A DNA stretch of 64,000 bases from Paradesertivirga superstes (GTDB lineage Bacteria; Bacteroidota; Bacteroidia; Sphingobacteriales; Sphingobacteriaceae): the NCBI RefSeq assembly GCF_037622515.1, contig NZ_JBBJCN010000003.1, forward strand, positions 372,001 to 436,000, written 5' to 3'. Below are positions 51,923 through 60,203 of this stretch, in pieces. The position numbers and the translations under genes were made by a program. The notes under the pieces were generated by a model that was not told where the DNA came from, made no database searches, and saw only the letters and a program-made list of their open reading frames with translations. Positions within the stretch are counted from its first letter, which is position 1; the number at the start of each line of letters is the position of its first letter.

Positions 51923-54385
51923 ATGAAAAGGATTTACATTCTGATTTTCTTTTTTACCATTGTTAAACACGTCCATTCGCAGGAAAATTTAAAACTATGG
52001 TACACTAACCCGGCCAGCAACTGGAACGAGGCCTTGCCTATTGGAAATGGCCGATTAGGTGCCATGGTATTCGGCAATCCTGCAAAGGAACAACTGCAAC
52101 TAAACGAAGAAACAGTTTGGGCCGGCGAACCCGGAAACAATGTTAAACCAGACTTATATCCTTCGATTCAGGAAGTTAGAAAATTAATTTTCGAAGGAAA
52201 ATATAAAGAGGCTCAAGATCTGGCAACTACTAAAATACCAAGAAAACCGGCAGCTGATAATAACTATGGAATGCAATACCAGCCGGTGGGTAATCTCTTT
52301 ATTGCGTTTCCCGGCCATGAGAATGTACAGGAGTATTATCGCGACCTTAACATTCAAAATGCAATAAGTTCAGTATCCTACAAGATTAAAGATGTTACTT
52401 ATAAAAGAGAAGTTTTTTCTTCCTTTTCAGACCAGGTGATTATTGTTAGACTGACTGCGAGTAAGCCAGGAAGTATTACCTGCAATCTTTCTATGGATAG
52501 TCCTCACCTTATTAACAATGTATTTGCCAAAAGCAATCAATTATATCTTACCGGTAAATCAAGTGATGTTGATAATAAAAAAGGGAAAGTATTATTTGAA
52601 ACCCAGGTTCAGCCAAAGTTAGAAGGCGGTAAACTGGAAGCTGTTAATAACAGTCTGAAAATTACAGGAGCTAATTCTGTCACACTCTATATTTCTATCG
52701 GAACTAATTTTAGAAACTACAATGATCTCTCAGGCAGCCCATCAGAAAAAGCTAAAAGCTATTTAAGTAGCGCATTTAAAAGAGCATACTCTTCAGCGAA
52801 GAATGAACATATTAAAAGTTATCAGAAATATTTTAATCGGGTATCCATTGATCTGGGAAAAACATCTCAGGCCGAAATACCTACCGACCGAAGAGTAAGG
52901 GAGTTTGTGAATGGGAAAGACCCTCAATTAGTATCTCTATACTTTCAATTCGGCAGATATTTATTGATATCAAGCTCTCAACCTGGGACACAACCTGCCA
53001 ATTTACAGGGTATCTGGAACGATAAAATCAATCCGCCATGGGATAGCAAATACACCATCAATATCAATACTGAGATGAATTACTGGCCGGCAGAAGTCAC
53101 TAATCTCTCTGAGCTGCACGAACCTCTTTTTTCTATGGTGAAAGATTTATCTCAGACAGGAAAAGAAAGTGCATCTAAAATGTACAAGGCCAGAGGGTGG
53201 AACACTCATCATAACACGGATTTATGGCGTATCAGCGGACCAATTGACGGAGCATTTTACGGATTATGGCCAATGGGCGGAGCCTGGTTAACCCAACATG
53301 TTTGGCAACACTATTTATATACGGGCGACAAAAAATTCTTAAAAGAAATGTATCCGGTACTTAAAGGAGCTGCCATGTTTTATGTTGATGTACTGCAGGA
53401 GGAGCCAACGAATAAATGGCTTGTGGTAAGCCCATCGATGTCGCCGGAAAATTCACACCAATCCGATGTATCTATTGCTGCAGGAACTACAATGGATAAT
53501 CAACTGGTATTTGATGTATTTTCAAATATTATAAACGCATCCAAAGCCTTAGGCATTAATGATAAATTTATCGACACAGTACAATCCAGTCTCAATCGCC
53601 TTCCTCCCATGCAAATTGGCCAACACAATCAATTGCAGGAATGGTTATTTGATTGGGATAAACCCAGCGATCAACACAGGCATATTTCTCACTTGTATGG
53701 CTTATATCCAAGCAATCAAATCTCGCCGGAGAAAAATCCTGCCCTCTTTGAAGCGGCTAAAAACTCACTGATTTACCGGGGCGATAAATCAACCGGATGG
53801 TCTATGGGCTGGAAGGTGAATTGGTGGGCAAGGTTACTTGATGGAAACAGAGCATATAAATTAATACAGGACCAACTAACGCCTGCTCCGATAGAAACTC
53901 AAGGTCAGAACGGTGGCACATACCCAAATTTATTAGATGCCCATCCTCCATTTCAAATTGATGGGAATTTTGGCTGTACAGCAGGGATAGCAGAAATGTT
54001 AATGCAAAGCCACGAAGGAGAAATTCATCTATTACCCGCTTTGCCTGATGCCTGGCGCCAAAAAGGCTCTATTAAGGGACTGATGGCAAGAGGTGGTTTT
54101 GAACTCGATTTTGCGTGGGAAGATGGAAAGATCGTTGCTTTAAAAGTAAAGTCGAAACTAGGAGGAAACTGCCGGATTAAGGTTTATAACAAGCTTGCTC
54201 CGGAAGGTAATTCTAAGTTAACCATTGCTTCAGGCAGCAACCCGAACGTACTATTTACTTCTCCTGAAGTTAAGAAACCTTTACTTTCATCCAAGGCTAA
54301 ATTGATAGGCGTTCAACAGAAGTATGCTGAATTATACGATATCATCACTACGGCTGGAAAAGAATATAAATTCCATCAACTATAA
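51923..54385 (+). CDS. GH95 alpha-L-fucosidase/alpha-L-galactosidase-type enzyme
   Basis: Product of 820 aa with signal peptide (YILIFFFTIVKHVHSQ). The N-terminus LKLWYTNPASNWNEALPIGN and GRLGAMVFGN, LQLNEETVWAGEP is diagnostic for GH95. The (alpha/alpha)6 barrel has MNYWPAEVTNLSELHEPL and the C-terminal DGNFGCTAGIAEML, HEGEIHLLPALP. Family members remove alpha-1,2-L-fucose or L-galactose from plant side chains such as xyloglucan and rhamnogalacturonan II. It follows GH2 by 29 bases. Confidence 0.95.
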   Translation: MKRIYILIFFFTIVKHVHSQENLKLWYTNPASNWNEALPIGNGRLGAMVFGNPAKEQLQLNEETVWAGEPGNNVKPDLYPSIQEVRKLIFEGKYKEAQDLATTKIPRKPAADNNYGMQYQPVGNLFIAFPGHENVQEYYRDLNIQNAISSVSYKIKDVTYKREVFSSFSDQVIIVRLTASKPGSITCNLSMDSPHLINNVFAKSNQLYLTGKSSDVDNKKGKVLFETQVQPKLEGGKLEAVNNSLKITGANSVTLYISIGTNFRNYNDLSGSPSEKAKSYLSSAFKRAYSSAKNEHIKSYQKYFNRVSIDLGKTSQAEIPTDRRVREFVNGKDPQLVSLYFQFGRYLLISSSQPGTQPANLQGIWNDKINPPWDSKYTININTEMNYWPAEVTNLSELHEPLFSMVKDLSQTGKESASKMYKARGWNTHHNTDLWRISGPIDGAFYGLWPMGGAWLTQHVWQHYLYTGDKKFLKEMYPVLKGAAMFYVDVLQEEPTNKWLVVSPSMSPENSHQSDVSIAAGTTMDNQLVFDVFSNIINASKALGINDKFIDTVQSSLNRLPPMQIGQHNQLQEWLFDWDKPSDQHRHISHLYGLYPSNQISPEKNPALFEAAKNSLIYRGDKSTGWSMGWKVNWWARLLDGNRAYKLIQDQLTPAPIETQGQNGGTYPNLLDAHPPFQIDGNFGCTAGIAEMLMQSHEGEIHLLPALPDAWRQKGSIKGLMARGGFELDFAWEDGKIVALKVKSKLGGNCRIKVYNKLAPEGNSKLTIASGSNPNVLFTSPEVKKPLLSSKAKLIGVQQKYAELYDIITTAGKEYKFHQL

Positions 54386-54413
54386 GAATACATACACTAA
54401 GGATGTGTAAGTT

Positions 54414-54456
54414 CAATCATCTTTCTCAACAGATTATCCAGGGAGAAAGATGATTG
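54414..54456. terminator. Terminator between convergent GH95 and CE7-like genes
   Basis: Perfect 14-bp stem CAATCATCTTTCTC (54414-54427) with 54443-54456, 15-nt loop. A short U-rich stretch follows on the plus strand. Confidence 0.8.
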
Positions 54457-54467
54457 GAATAATTTTC

Positions 54468-55769
54468 TCATTTCTTTAATTGCTTTTTAATCCAATCTAT
54501 TGACTCCTGATTTGTTTCCGGAAATCGCCAATGACCTGATATTGGCGTGATAGCGATTGTTTTCGGTGCTTTAATAGAGTTAACAGCTGCGTAAACCGAG
54601 GTTGGCGGAACAACATTGTCATTATAGCCCCATGAATAAAATCCCGGCACCTGTATGTTCTTTGCAAAATTTACAACATCATAATATCCTATTGTCCGAA
54701 TTTTCTCGGGTGTGTTCGCAGAGCTAAGATTACTTTGATTGAACAGATGTGGCCATCCGCCTGCCCGCCCATGCAAATAACCGGTCACGTCGCAAAGCGC
54801 AGGATAAAAAGCCGATAAACAAGTTACCCTTTTATCCAAGGCAGCCGTAACTATCGAAAGCGCCCCGCCCTGGCTACCGCCGGTTACCACTACATTTTTT
54901 CCATCGAATTCTGGCAAACTGCAAAGAAAGTCGATTGCCCTTACACAACCCATATAAACGCTTTTGTAATAGTAATTATCCTTGTCGTCAAGCTTATTAA
55001 ATACATAATCTCCAAAAGCACTGCTTATGTTTCGATACGACTCAACATCTATCAGAGGAGACAGTCCATGTATCTCAATATTAAAAACGATAAACCCCTT
55101 GTTTGCATAGCTTATAGCGGGGGTAATAATTTTTATTCCGGCTCCGGGCGGCTCAAAAAGAACAGGGTATTTCCCGGGAGCTTTCGGCTTACATAAATAT
55201 CCGTACAGGCGCTTATCCGATTTATAATTCTGCAAACTTACCAGATACACATCCACAGTGGATGTAGATTGATCAGGCAAAAAAGTAACTATCGCATCCA
55301 TCGGAATTTTAGAAGCTTCATTCTTTGCTTTGGTCCAAAACTGCTCAAAATCCTCAGGCATCCGGACAGTAGGTTCGATTTTCTCAGGAGAGAAAGCAAG
55401 TTTGATTTCACCGCTGTAGATTGTTCCATCAACCATTGTTCTCACAATTAAGCGCCTGAAGCCCGGCTGTTTACTGGTTGCAATCTCTATCTCCCCCTTA
55501 CCGCTTTTCAGCTGAAGCCTCCCCTTCTTATCCGCGGGCAACATTTCAGGACCAATTTCGTAATCTATAGACACATTTTGAACCGGCACTCCAAATTTCA
55601 AAACAGCCACTTCAACATTTGCAATTTCATTTACTTTATAATTCCAATCAGGATGATCCGGAGTAAGCACAAAATCTACCAGTTTGATTGGGGCGGGCGA
55701 CTGAGCCACGATATCAGATATCGTTAAAATGCAGGCAATTATTGTAACTACGTATTTTCTAATTTTCAT
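54468..55769 (-). CDS. Acetyl-xylan-esterase-type secreted esterase (CE7-like)
   Basis: About 433 aa from the ATG at 55769 (a further in-frame ATG at 55793 precedes the signal peptide). Signal peptide YVVTIIACILTISDIVAQ, an N-terminal Ig-like region (about 30-130), then an alpha/beta-hydrolase of the AXE1/cephalosporin-deacetylase type: nucleophile VTGGSQGGALS, Asp in YNDNVVPP and His in ISGHWRFP, plus the family Glu/Arg region near RAGGWPHLF. It should remove acetyl groups from oligosaccharides. It lies between GH95 (convergent) and GH28, 69 bases beyond the latter on the same strand only if read leftward. Confidence 0.87.
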   Translation of the reverse strand: MKIRKYVVTIIACILTISDIVAQSPAPIKLVDFVLTPDHPDWNYKVNEIANVEVAVLKFGVPVQNVSIDYEIGPEMLPADKKGRLQLKSGKGEIEIATSKQPGFRRLIVRTMVDGTIYSGEIKLAFSPEKIEPTVRMPEDFEQFWTKAKNEASKIPMDAIVTFLPDQSTSTVDVYLVSLQNYKSDKRLYGYLCKPKAPGKYPVLFEPPGAGIKIITPAISYANKGFIVFNIEIHGLSPLIDVESYRNISSAFGDYVFNKLDDKDNYYYKSVYMGCVRAIDFLCSLPEFDGKNVVVTGGSQGGALSIVTAALDKRVTCLSAFYPALCDVTGYLHGRAGGWPHLFNQSNLSSANTPEKIRTIGYYDVVNFAKNIQVPGFYSWGYNDNVVPPTSVYAAVNSIKAPKTIAITPISGHWRFPETNQESIDWIKKQLKK

Positions 55770-55862
55770 TTGTTTAAACTTTAAATCTAACACCTCTCAT
55801 TACTGTCATAGACGATCTCCATGATTAAGAATCAGATAACGCCTGGTTTTTTAGATTATTTA

Positions 55863-57263
55863 TCATTGTAAATGATAGGATGATTTTTCCCCTGGTATAG
55901 GGTCTGAAATTTGTGGCGGTTCAATGGAGACGGCAGCATCAAGTCCTCTTCCTGTTACATTATAGGTATTTAAGAGAGCCCCCGAATACCCGGAAACATT
56001 TATATTGACAATTTTGGCCTTCTTTATATTCGCAAGTGATATCCCTTTCTTACAGGTTCCGGTGACATTCATCAATGTAAAACCTTCAAGTGGCTTGTTA
56101 GGATGAATAGCCTTTCCATCAACCAGAACAGGAACATCTTTTACCCTGATGTTTGTGAAACTAAAATTTTTAATCGTCGGGATACCTTCATCTCCGGGTA
56201 CCGGCATCTGATCCTGTAATCCGCTGCCCAATATATTGAAACGAAGGAACCCCTCTCTCATTCCTGAGACATCCAGGTTATTACAAACTATATCTTCTAT
56301 AAAAGCTCCCCGCCCCGGGCGACTTTTAATATAAATAGCATGAGTATTCGCTTTTATAAACTTACAATTTTCTATTCTGATGTTTCGTATACCTCCTGAG
56401 GTTTCGCTGCCAATACCGATACACGCGAATATAGAATCGGCAAATGTGCAGTTTGTGATGTGAACATCTTTAGTTGTTCTGAGCAGGGAATAGCCTTCCA
56501 TTCCTCTTCCTGATTTCAAGGAAATACAGTCATCACCGGTCTCGATATCACAATTATCAATTCGCACATGCTTACACGAATCAATATCAATTCCATCGCC
56601 ATTGCCACCGGTACTGCGGATGAAAAGATTCTTAATAAAAATATTATTACAGAAGGTTGGATGGATTGACCACATTAAATAGTAACTGGTAGAGAAATCT
56701 TCCAACCGGATGTTGTTACAGCCGATTGGCTCTATTAAGGCAGGGTGACGCAATGGATTCTGGGCATTAGGCCGGCCCCCTAAGGCGCGATTGCCAATAA
56801 TTTTCCCTGGTCCAACTATTCCTATATTGTCTGCATCAAAAGCATATACTAAACTAACATGCCCTTTTATCCATTTGCCTTCCCAGCGAACCTGGCTTAC
56901 CGGATAATCGTCAAAATCGGGAGTTCCCAGTATTGTGGCGTCTCTTTCAAGACGGATTATAGTATTAGACCTTAGCTGAATTGCTCCGGTGAAATAATCC
57001 CCTGCAGGAAAAAGAACCTCGCCCCCGCCAAGAATCGAACAGCGGTCAATGGCTTGTTGTATAGCAAGGGTATCTTTTGTTTTTCCATCACCGGTTGCTC
57101 CAAAATCACGAATATTCAGCTTTAGCTTAGATTGTCTGATTAAGGTTTTAGTATCACTATTTTGATGACTATAGGCCTGTGTGCTTAACCCTATCTGGGC
57201 TGCAACGAGACCGGCTCCAGCTAAAGCAGAGTTTCGGATAAACTGTCGGCGCGAATTCTTCAA
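55863..57263 (-). CDS. GH28-family enzyme with Tat-type signal, non-canonical active-site residues
   Basis: Product of 466 aa. The N-terminus SRRQFIRNSALAGAGLVAAQ is a twin-arginine-type signal peptide. Beta-helix of GH28 with GDGIDIDSC and TGDDCISLKSG intact. The third motif reads FACIGIGSETSG, with Phe where GH28 polygalacturonases have His, and the fourth reads YIKSRPGRG, with Tyr where Arg is usual. Loss of these two, known also in rhamnogalacturonan-type GH28, suggests a substrate other than plain polygalacturonan. A motif copy lies 130 bases upstream; the CE7-like gene follows after 93 bases. Confidence 0.88.
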   Translation of the reverse strand: MKNSRRQFIRNSALAGAGLVAAQIGLSTQAYSHQNSDTKTLIRQSKLKLNIRDFGATGDGKTKDTLAIQQAIDRCSILGGGEVLFPAGDYFTGAIQLRSNTIIRLERDATILGTPDFDDYPVSQVRWEGKWIKGHVSLVYAFDADNIGIVGPGKIIGNRALGGRPNAQNPLRHPALIEPIGCNNIRLEDFSTSYYLMWSIHPTFCNNIFIKNLFIRSTGGNGDGIDIDSCKHVRIDNCDIETGDDCISLKSGRGMEGYSLLRTTKDVHITNCTFADSIFACIGIGSETSGGIRNIRIENCKFIKANTHAIYIKSRPGRGAFIEDIVCNNLDVSGMREGFLRFNILGSGLQDQMPVPGDEGIPTIKNFSFTNIRVKDVPVLVDGKAIHPNKPLEGFTLMNVTGTCKKGISLANIKKAKIVNINVSGYSGALLNTYNVTGRGLDAAVSIEPPQISDPIPGEKSSYHLQ

Positions 57264-57392
57264 ATCTTGACTATTTTACTTAATAAACAGCATGGTCGAT
57301 TTCATATAAGGGAAGCTGCAGGAAACCGGTTATAATTATCTAAAACTATCAAATAATTCGGCCGTTTTAAACAAAACAAAAGCATTTTTTAC

Positions 57393-57406
57393 CGGGAACG
57401 ATTGCA
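57393..57406. promoter_or_regulatory. Pectin-regulon operator motif, site 4 (Tat-type GH28)
   Basis: CGGGAACGATTGCA, i.e. TGCAATCGTTCCCG on the minus strand, 130 bases upstream of the GH28 start. Confidence 0.7.
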
Positions 57407-57462
57407 TAGCCCTCTTGTTACATTAGCTGATTGCCTCTCTATCGCTTAATAAAAAACATAAA

Positions 57463-57493
57463 AAAAGAGGCTATCCCTGAAGAAGCCTCTTTT
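57463..57493 (-). terminator. Terminator of the kduD-kduI operon
   Basis: AAAAGAGGCT pairs with AGCCTCTTTT (10 bp) around an 11-nt loop, and on the minus transcript a U-run follows. It lies 20 bases after the kduI stop. Confidence 0.88.
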
Positions 57494-57512
57494 ATGCTTT
57501 TGTGTTTAAGTA

Positions 57513-58349
57513 CTATCTCAAATCTCTCATGGCTACTCCATCCATATCAGAGTACACCAGATTCTCGCCACTCATCGACCAGATGAAGCCATAATTTGCA
57601 GTTCCACCACCAGAATGAATTGACCATGGCGGTGATATAACCGCCTGATGATTGTGCATAATAACATGACGTGTCTCTTGTGGCTGGCCCATCATATGAA
57701 ACACGATCTGGTTTTCCGGAACATCGAAGTAGAAATATATTTCACTTCTTCTGTCGTGCACATGAGATGGCATAGTATTCCATACACTTCCTTCATGTAA
57801 AACTGTTAATCCCATTACCAACTGGCAGCTTTTGGCGCCTTCAAGGTGAATATACTTGTAAATAGTACGCTCGTTGGCAGTTGCTTTACTCCCGATTGTG
57901 GTAGGAAATGCGTCTTCTTTTTTAACCAACTGTACCGGATATTCCTTGTGCGCAGGCACAGAGTACATGTAGAACTTTGCCGGGTTATCAGCCGAAAGGC
58001 TTTTAAATATTACAGACTTAGACCCTTTACCGATGTATAGAGCATCTAGTTTGCTAACTTTGTTGCTGGCACCATCTACTGTAATCTCACCGTCTCCGCC
58101 CACGTTAATTATTCCAAGCTCGCGTCTCTCAAGAAAATAATCGGCTCTTAAATTATCGTAAGTTGGAAGCTCATGTTCTTTAGCGACAGGTACAATAGTT
58201 CCGACAATCGCTCTGTCGTAGTGAGAATAGGTGAAGTTAAACTGATCATCCTGCATCAAATCATCCACCAGAAAATTCTCTCTGATCTCCGCTGTATTTA
58301 AACCTGCCACCTCTTTTGGACTCTGGGCGTATCGTTGATTCATTACCAT
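57513..58349 (-). CDS. kduI: 5-keto-4-deoxyuronate isomerase
   Basis: Product of 278 aa, a bicupin of the KduI family, standard length. Zn-ligand region TMPSHVHDRRSEIYFYF (His-x-His and Glu) and the second-half HSGGGTANYGFIWSMSGEN are typical. It converts 5-keto-4-deoxyuronate, formed from unsaturated galacturonate, to 2,5-diketo-3-deoxygluconate. It follows kduD by 30 bases. Confidence 0.96.
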   Translation of the reverse strand: MVMNQRYAQSPKEVAGLNTAEIRENFLVDDLMQDDQFNFTYSHYDRAIVGTIVPVAKEHELPTYDNLRADYFLERRELGIINVGGDGEITVDGASNKVSKLDALYIGKGSKSVIFKSLSADNPAKFYMYSVPAHKEYPVQLVKKEDAFPTTIGSKATANERTIYKYIHLEGAKSCQLVMGLTVLHEGSVWNTMPSHVHDRRSEIYFYFDVPENQIVFHMMGQPQETRHVIMHNHQAVISPPWSIHSGGGTANYGFIWSMSGENLVYSDMDGVAMRDLR

Positions 58350-58379
58350 ATCTTATTCTTTTAAATTTTTCAATTAAAA

Positions 58380-59153
58380 TTAGCGTCCCATCCAACCACC
58401 GTCAACGGTTAAAATAGTTCCGCTTACATAATCTGAAGCTTTAGAGGCAAGAAAAACCACTGGCCCTTTAAAGTCTTCTGTTTCACCCCAGCGGTTTGCA
58501 GGTATTCTGCTCAAGATTGATTGACTCCGCTCAGGATCTGCTCTTAAAGCCTCTGTATTATCAGTAGAGATATACCCTGGAGCAATTGCATTAACATTTA
58601 CGCCTTTTGAAGCCCATTCATTCGCAAAGGCTTTTACTAAACTTCCTATTGCGCCTTTACTTGCGGCATACCCCGGCACATTTATTCCGCCCTGGAAAGT
58701 TAACAGCGACGCGGTGAAAATAATCTTACCGGATCCCTGAGATACCATGCGTGCCCCAATCTCACGAGTGATGATAAATTGACTATTCAGATTAATATCA
58801 ATAACCTTATACCAAGCTTCGTCCGGATGCTCTGCCGCAGGCGCACGCATTATAGTACCTGCGTTGTTAACCAAAATATCTATCCTTTCGTTTTCAGCGA
58901 GTACCTTTTCAAGGAAGTTTTTTACTGAATCCCTATCACTGAAATCGCACTGGTAAGCTTTAAACTTTCTTCCGATCTTATTAATATCTTTTTCGGTCTC
59001 ACTTCCGCTTAACGCGATTGATGAAGAGACTCCGATAATGTCAGCGCCTGCCTCTGCCAGTGCTTCTGCCATTGCCTTTCCAATTCCCCGGTTACAGCCG
59101 GTCACTAAAGCTACCTTGCCCTGTAAACTAAATAAAGATTGATTATTACCCAT
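58380..59153 (-). CDS. kduD: 2-deoxy-D-gluconate 3-dehydrogenase (KduD)
   Basis: Product of 257 aa, classical SDR: TGCNRGIGKAMAEALAEAGA, NNAGTIMRAPAAEH, YAASKGAIGSLVKAFANEWA and TDNTEALRADPERS, all typical for KduD. It reduces the KduI product to KDG with NAD(P)H. First gene of kduD-kduI; divergent from another SDR gene with 206 bases between. Confidence 0.93.
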   Translation of the reverse strand: MGNNQSLFSLQGKVALVTGCNRGIGKAMAEALAEAGADIIGVSSSIALSGSETEKDINKIGRKFKAYQCDFSDRDSVKNFLEKVLAENERIDILVNNAGTIMRAPAAEHPDEAWYKVIDINLNSQFIITREIGARMVSQGSGKIIFTASLLTFQGGINVPGYAASKGAIGSLVKAFANEWASKGVNVNAIAPGYISTDNTEALRADPERSQSILSRIPANRWGETEDFKGPVVFLASKASDYVSGTILTVDGGWMGR

Positions 59154-59359
59154 AAATGTAATTAGCGATTCAAATTCGGCGCAAATTACAGTTTATAGAT
59201 AAGATTTTAAATAAACCCGGAATATTTACTGCTGAAAAGGGCTTTTCGCAAAAATACTGATTAGAAACTCGCGCACCAATGACGCAGATCATCTACTTTC
59301 TAACCGCACATCCTTAAGATTGCTGAGGAATACTGTAATTCCAGATTAAGCAAGGATAT

Positions 59360-60148
59360 ATGTCACTTTCACTTTTTGATTTAACAGGTAAAAATGCCCT
59401 GATAACAGGTGCCACACATGGATTAGGAATGTCGATGGCTACAGGATTGGCACGTTCAGGTGCACAGATTATCATAAACGATATCTCTGAAGAAAAACTA
59501 AATACCGCCATTGAGGAATATGCCAATAACGGTATTAAAGCTTATGGCTACCTTTTCGACGTAACTAACGAAGAGGCTGTTAAAGAAAATATTGCTAAAA
59601 TAGAAGTAGAAGTTGGGCCTATTGATATACTGGTTAATAACGCGGGCATCATAAAACGTATTCCGGCTTTAGATATGGAGGTCTCTGACTGGGAGCAAGT
59701 GTTGCGAATCGATCTTACTGGGCCGTTTATTATGTCTAAACAAGTGGGCAAGTTTATGGTGCAACGTAAATCTGGCAAAATAATTAACATTTGCTCGATG
59801 ATGAGTGAGGTCGGTCGTGAAACGGTAAGTGCTTATGCTGCGGCAAAGGGCGGGTTAAAAATGCTGACCAAAAATCTGGCTACAGAATGGGCAAAATTTA
59901 ACATCCAGGTTAACGGTATTGGACCGGGTTATTTCGCGACAACGCAAACTGCACCAATCCGGGTAAATGGACATCCATTTAACGATTTTATTATCAGTCG
60001 TACCCCTGCCGCAAGATGGGGTAACCCTGAAGATTTGCAAGGGGCCACCATATTCCTTTCTTCAAAAGCATCAGACTTTGTGAGCGGACATATTTTATAC
60101 GTGGACGGAGGAATTCTTGCAACGCTGGGGAAAGCTGCAAATGAGTAG
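59360..60148 (+). CDS. SDR oxidoreductase, gluconate 5-dehydrogenase-like
   Basis: Product of 262 aa. Opens SLFDLTGKNALITGATHGLG, has NNAGIIKRIPALDM and YAAAKGGLKMLTKNLATEWA, ends in VDGGILATLGK. These agree with the gluconate 5-dehydrogenase (Ga5DH/IdnO) group of SDRs, which is close to KduD. The substrate is likely a 5-keto-aldonate, perhaps a KduD-like keto-deoxy acid. It stands alone, divergent from kduD, and ends at a bidirectional terminator. Confidence 0.83.
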   Translation: MSLSLFDLTGKNALITGATHGLGMSMATGLARSGAQIIINDISEEKLNTAIEEYANNGIKAYGYLFDVTNEEAVKENIAKIEVEVGPIDILVNNAGIIKRIPALDMEVSDWEQVLRIDLTGPFIMSKQVGKFMVQRKSGKIINICSMMSEVGRETVSAYAAAKGGLKMLTKNLATEWAKFNIQVNGIGPGYFATTQTAPIRVNGHPFNDFIISRTPAARWGNPEDLQGATIFLSSKASDFVSGHILYVDGGILATLGKAANE

Positions 60149-60151
60149 TAG

Positions 60152-60194
60152 AGAAGAAGTTCCTAATCAATTTGATTGCTTAGGAACTTCTTCT
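60152..60194. terminator. Bidirectional terminator between SDR and pectate lyase genes
   Basis: 15-bp stem (AGAAGAAGTTCCTAA at 60152-60166, complement at 60180-60194) followed by TTT; convergent genes end on both sides. Confidence 0.88.
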
Positions 60195-60203
60195 TTTACA
60201 TTG

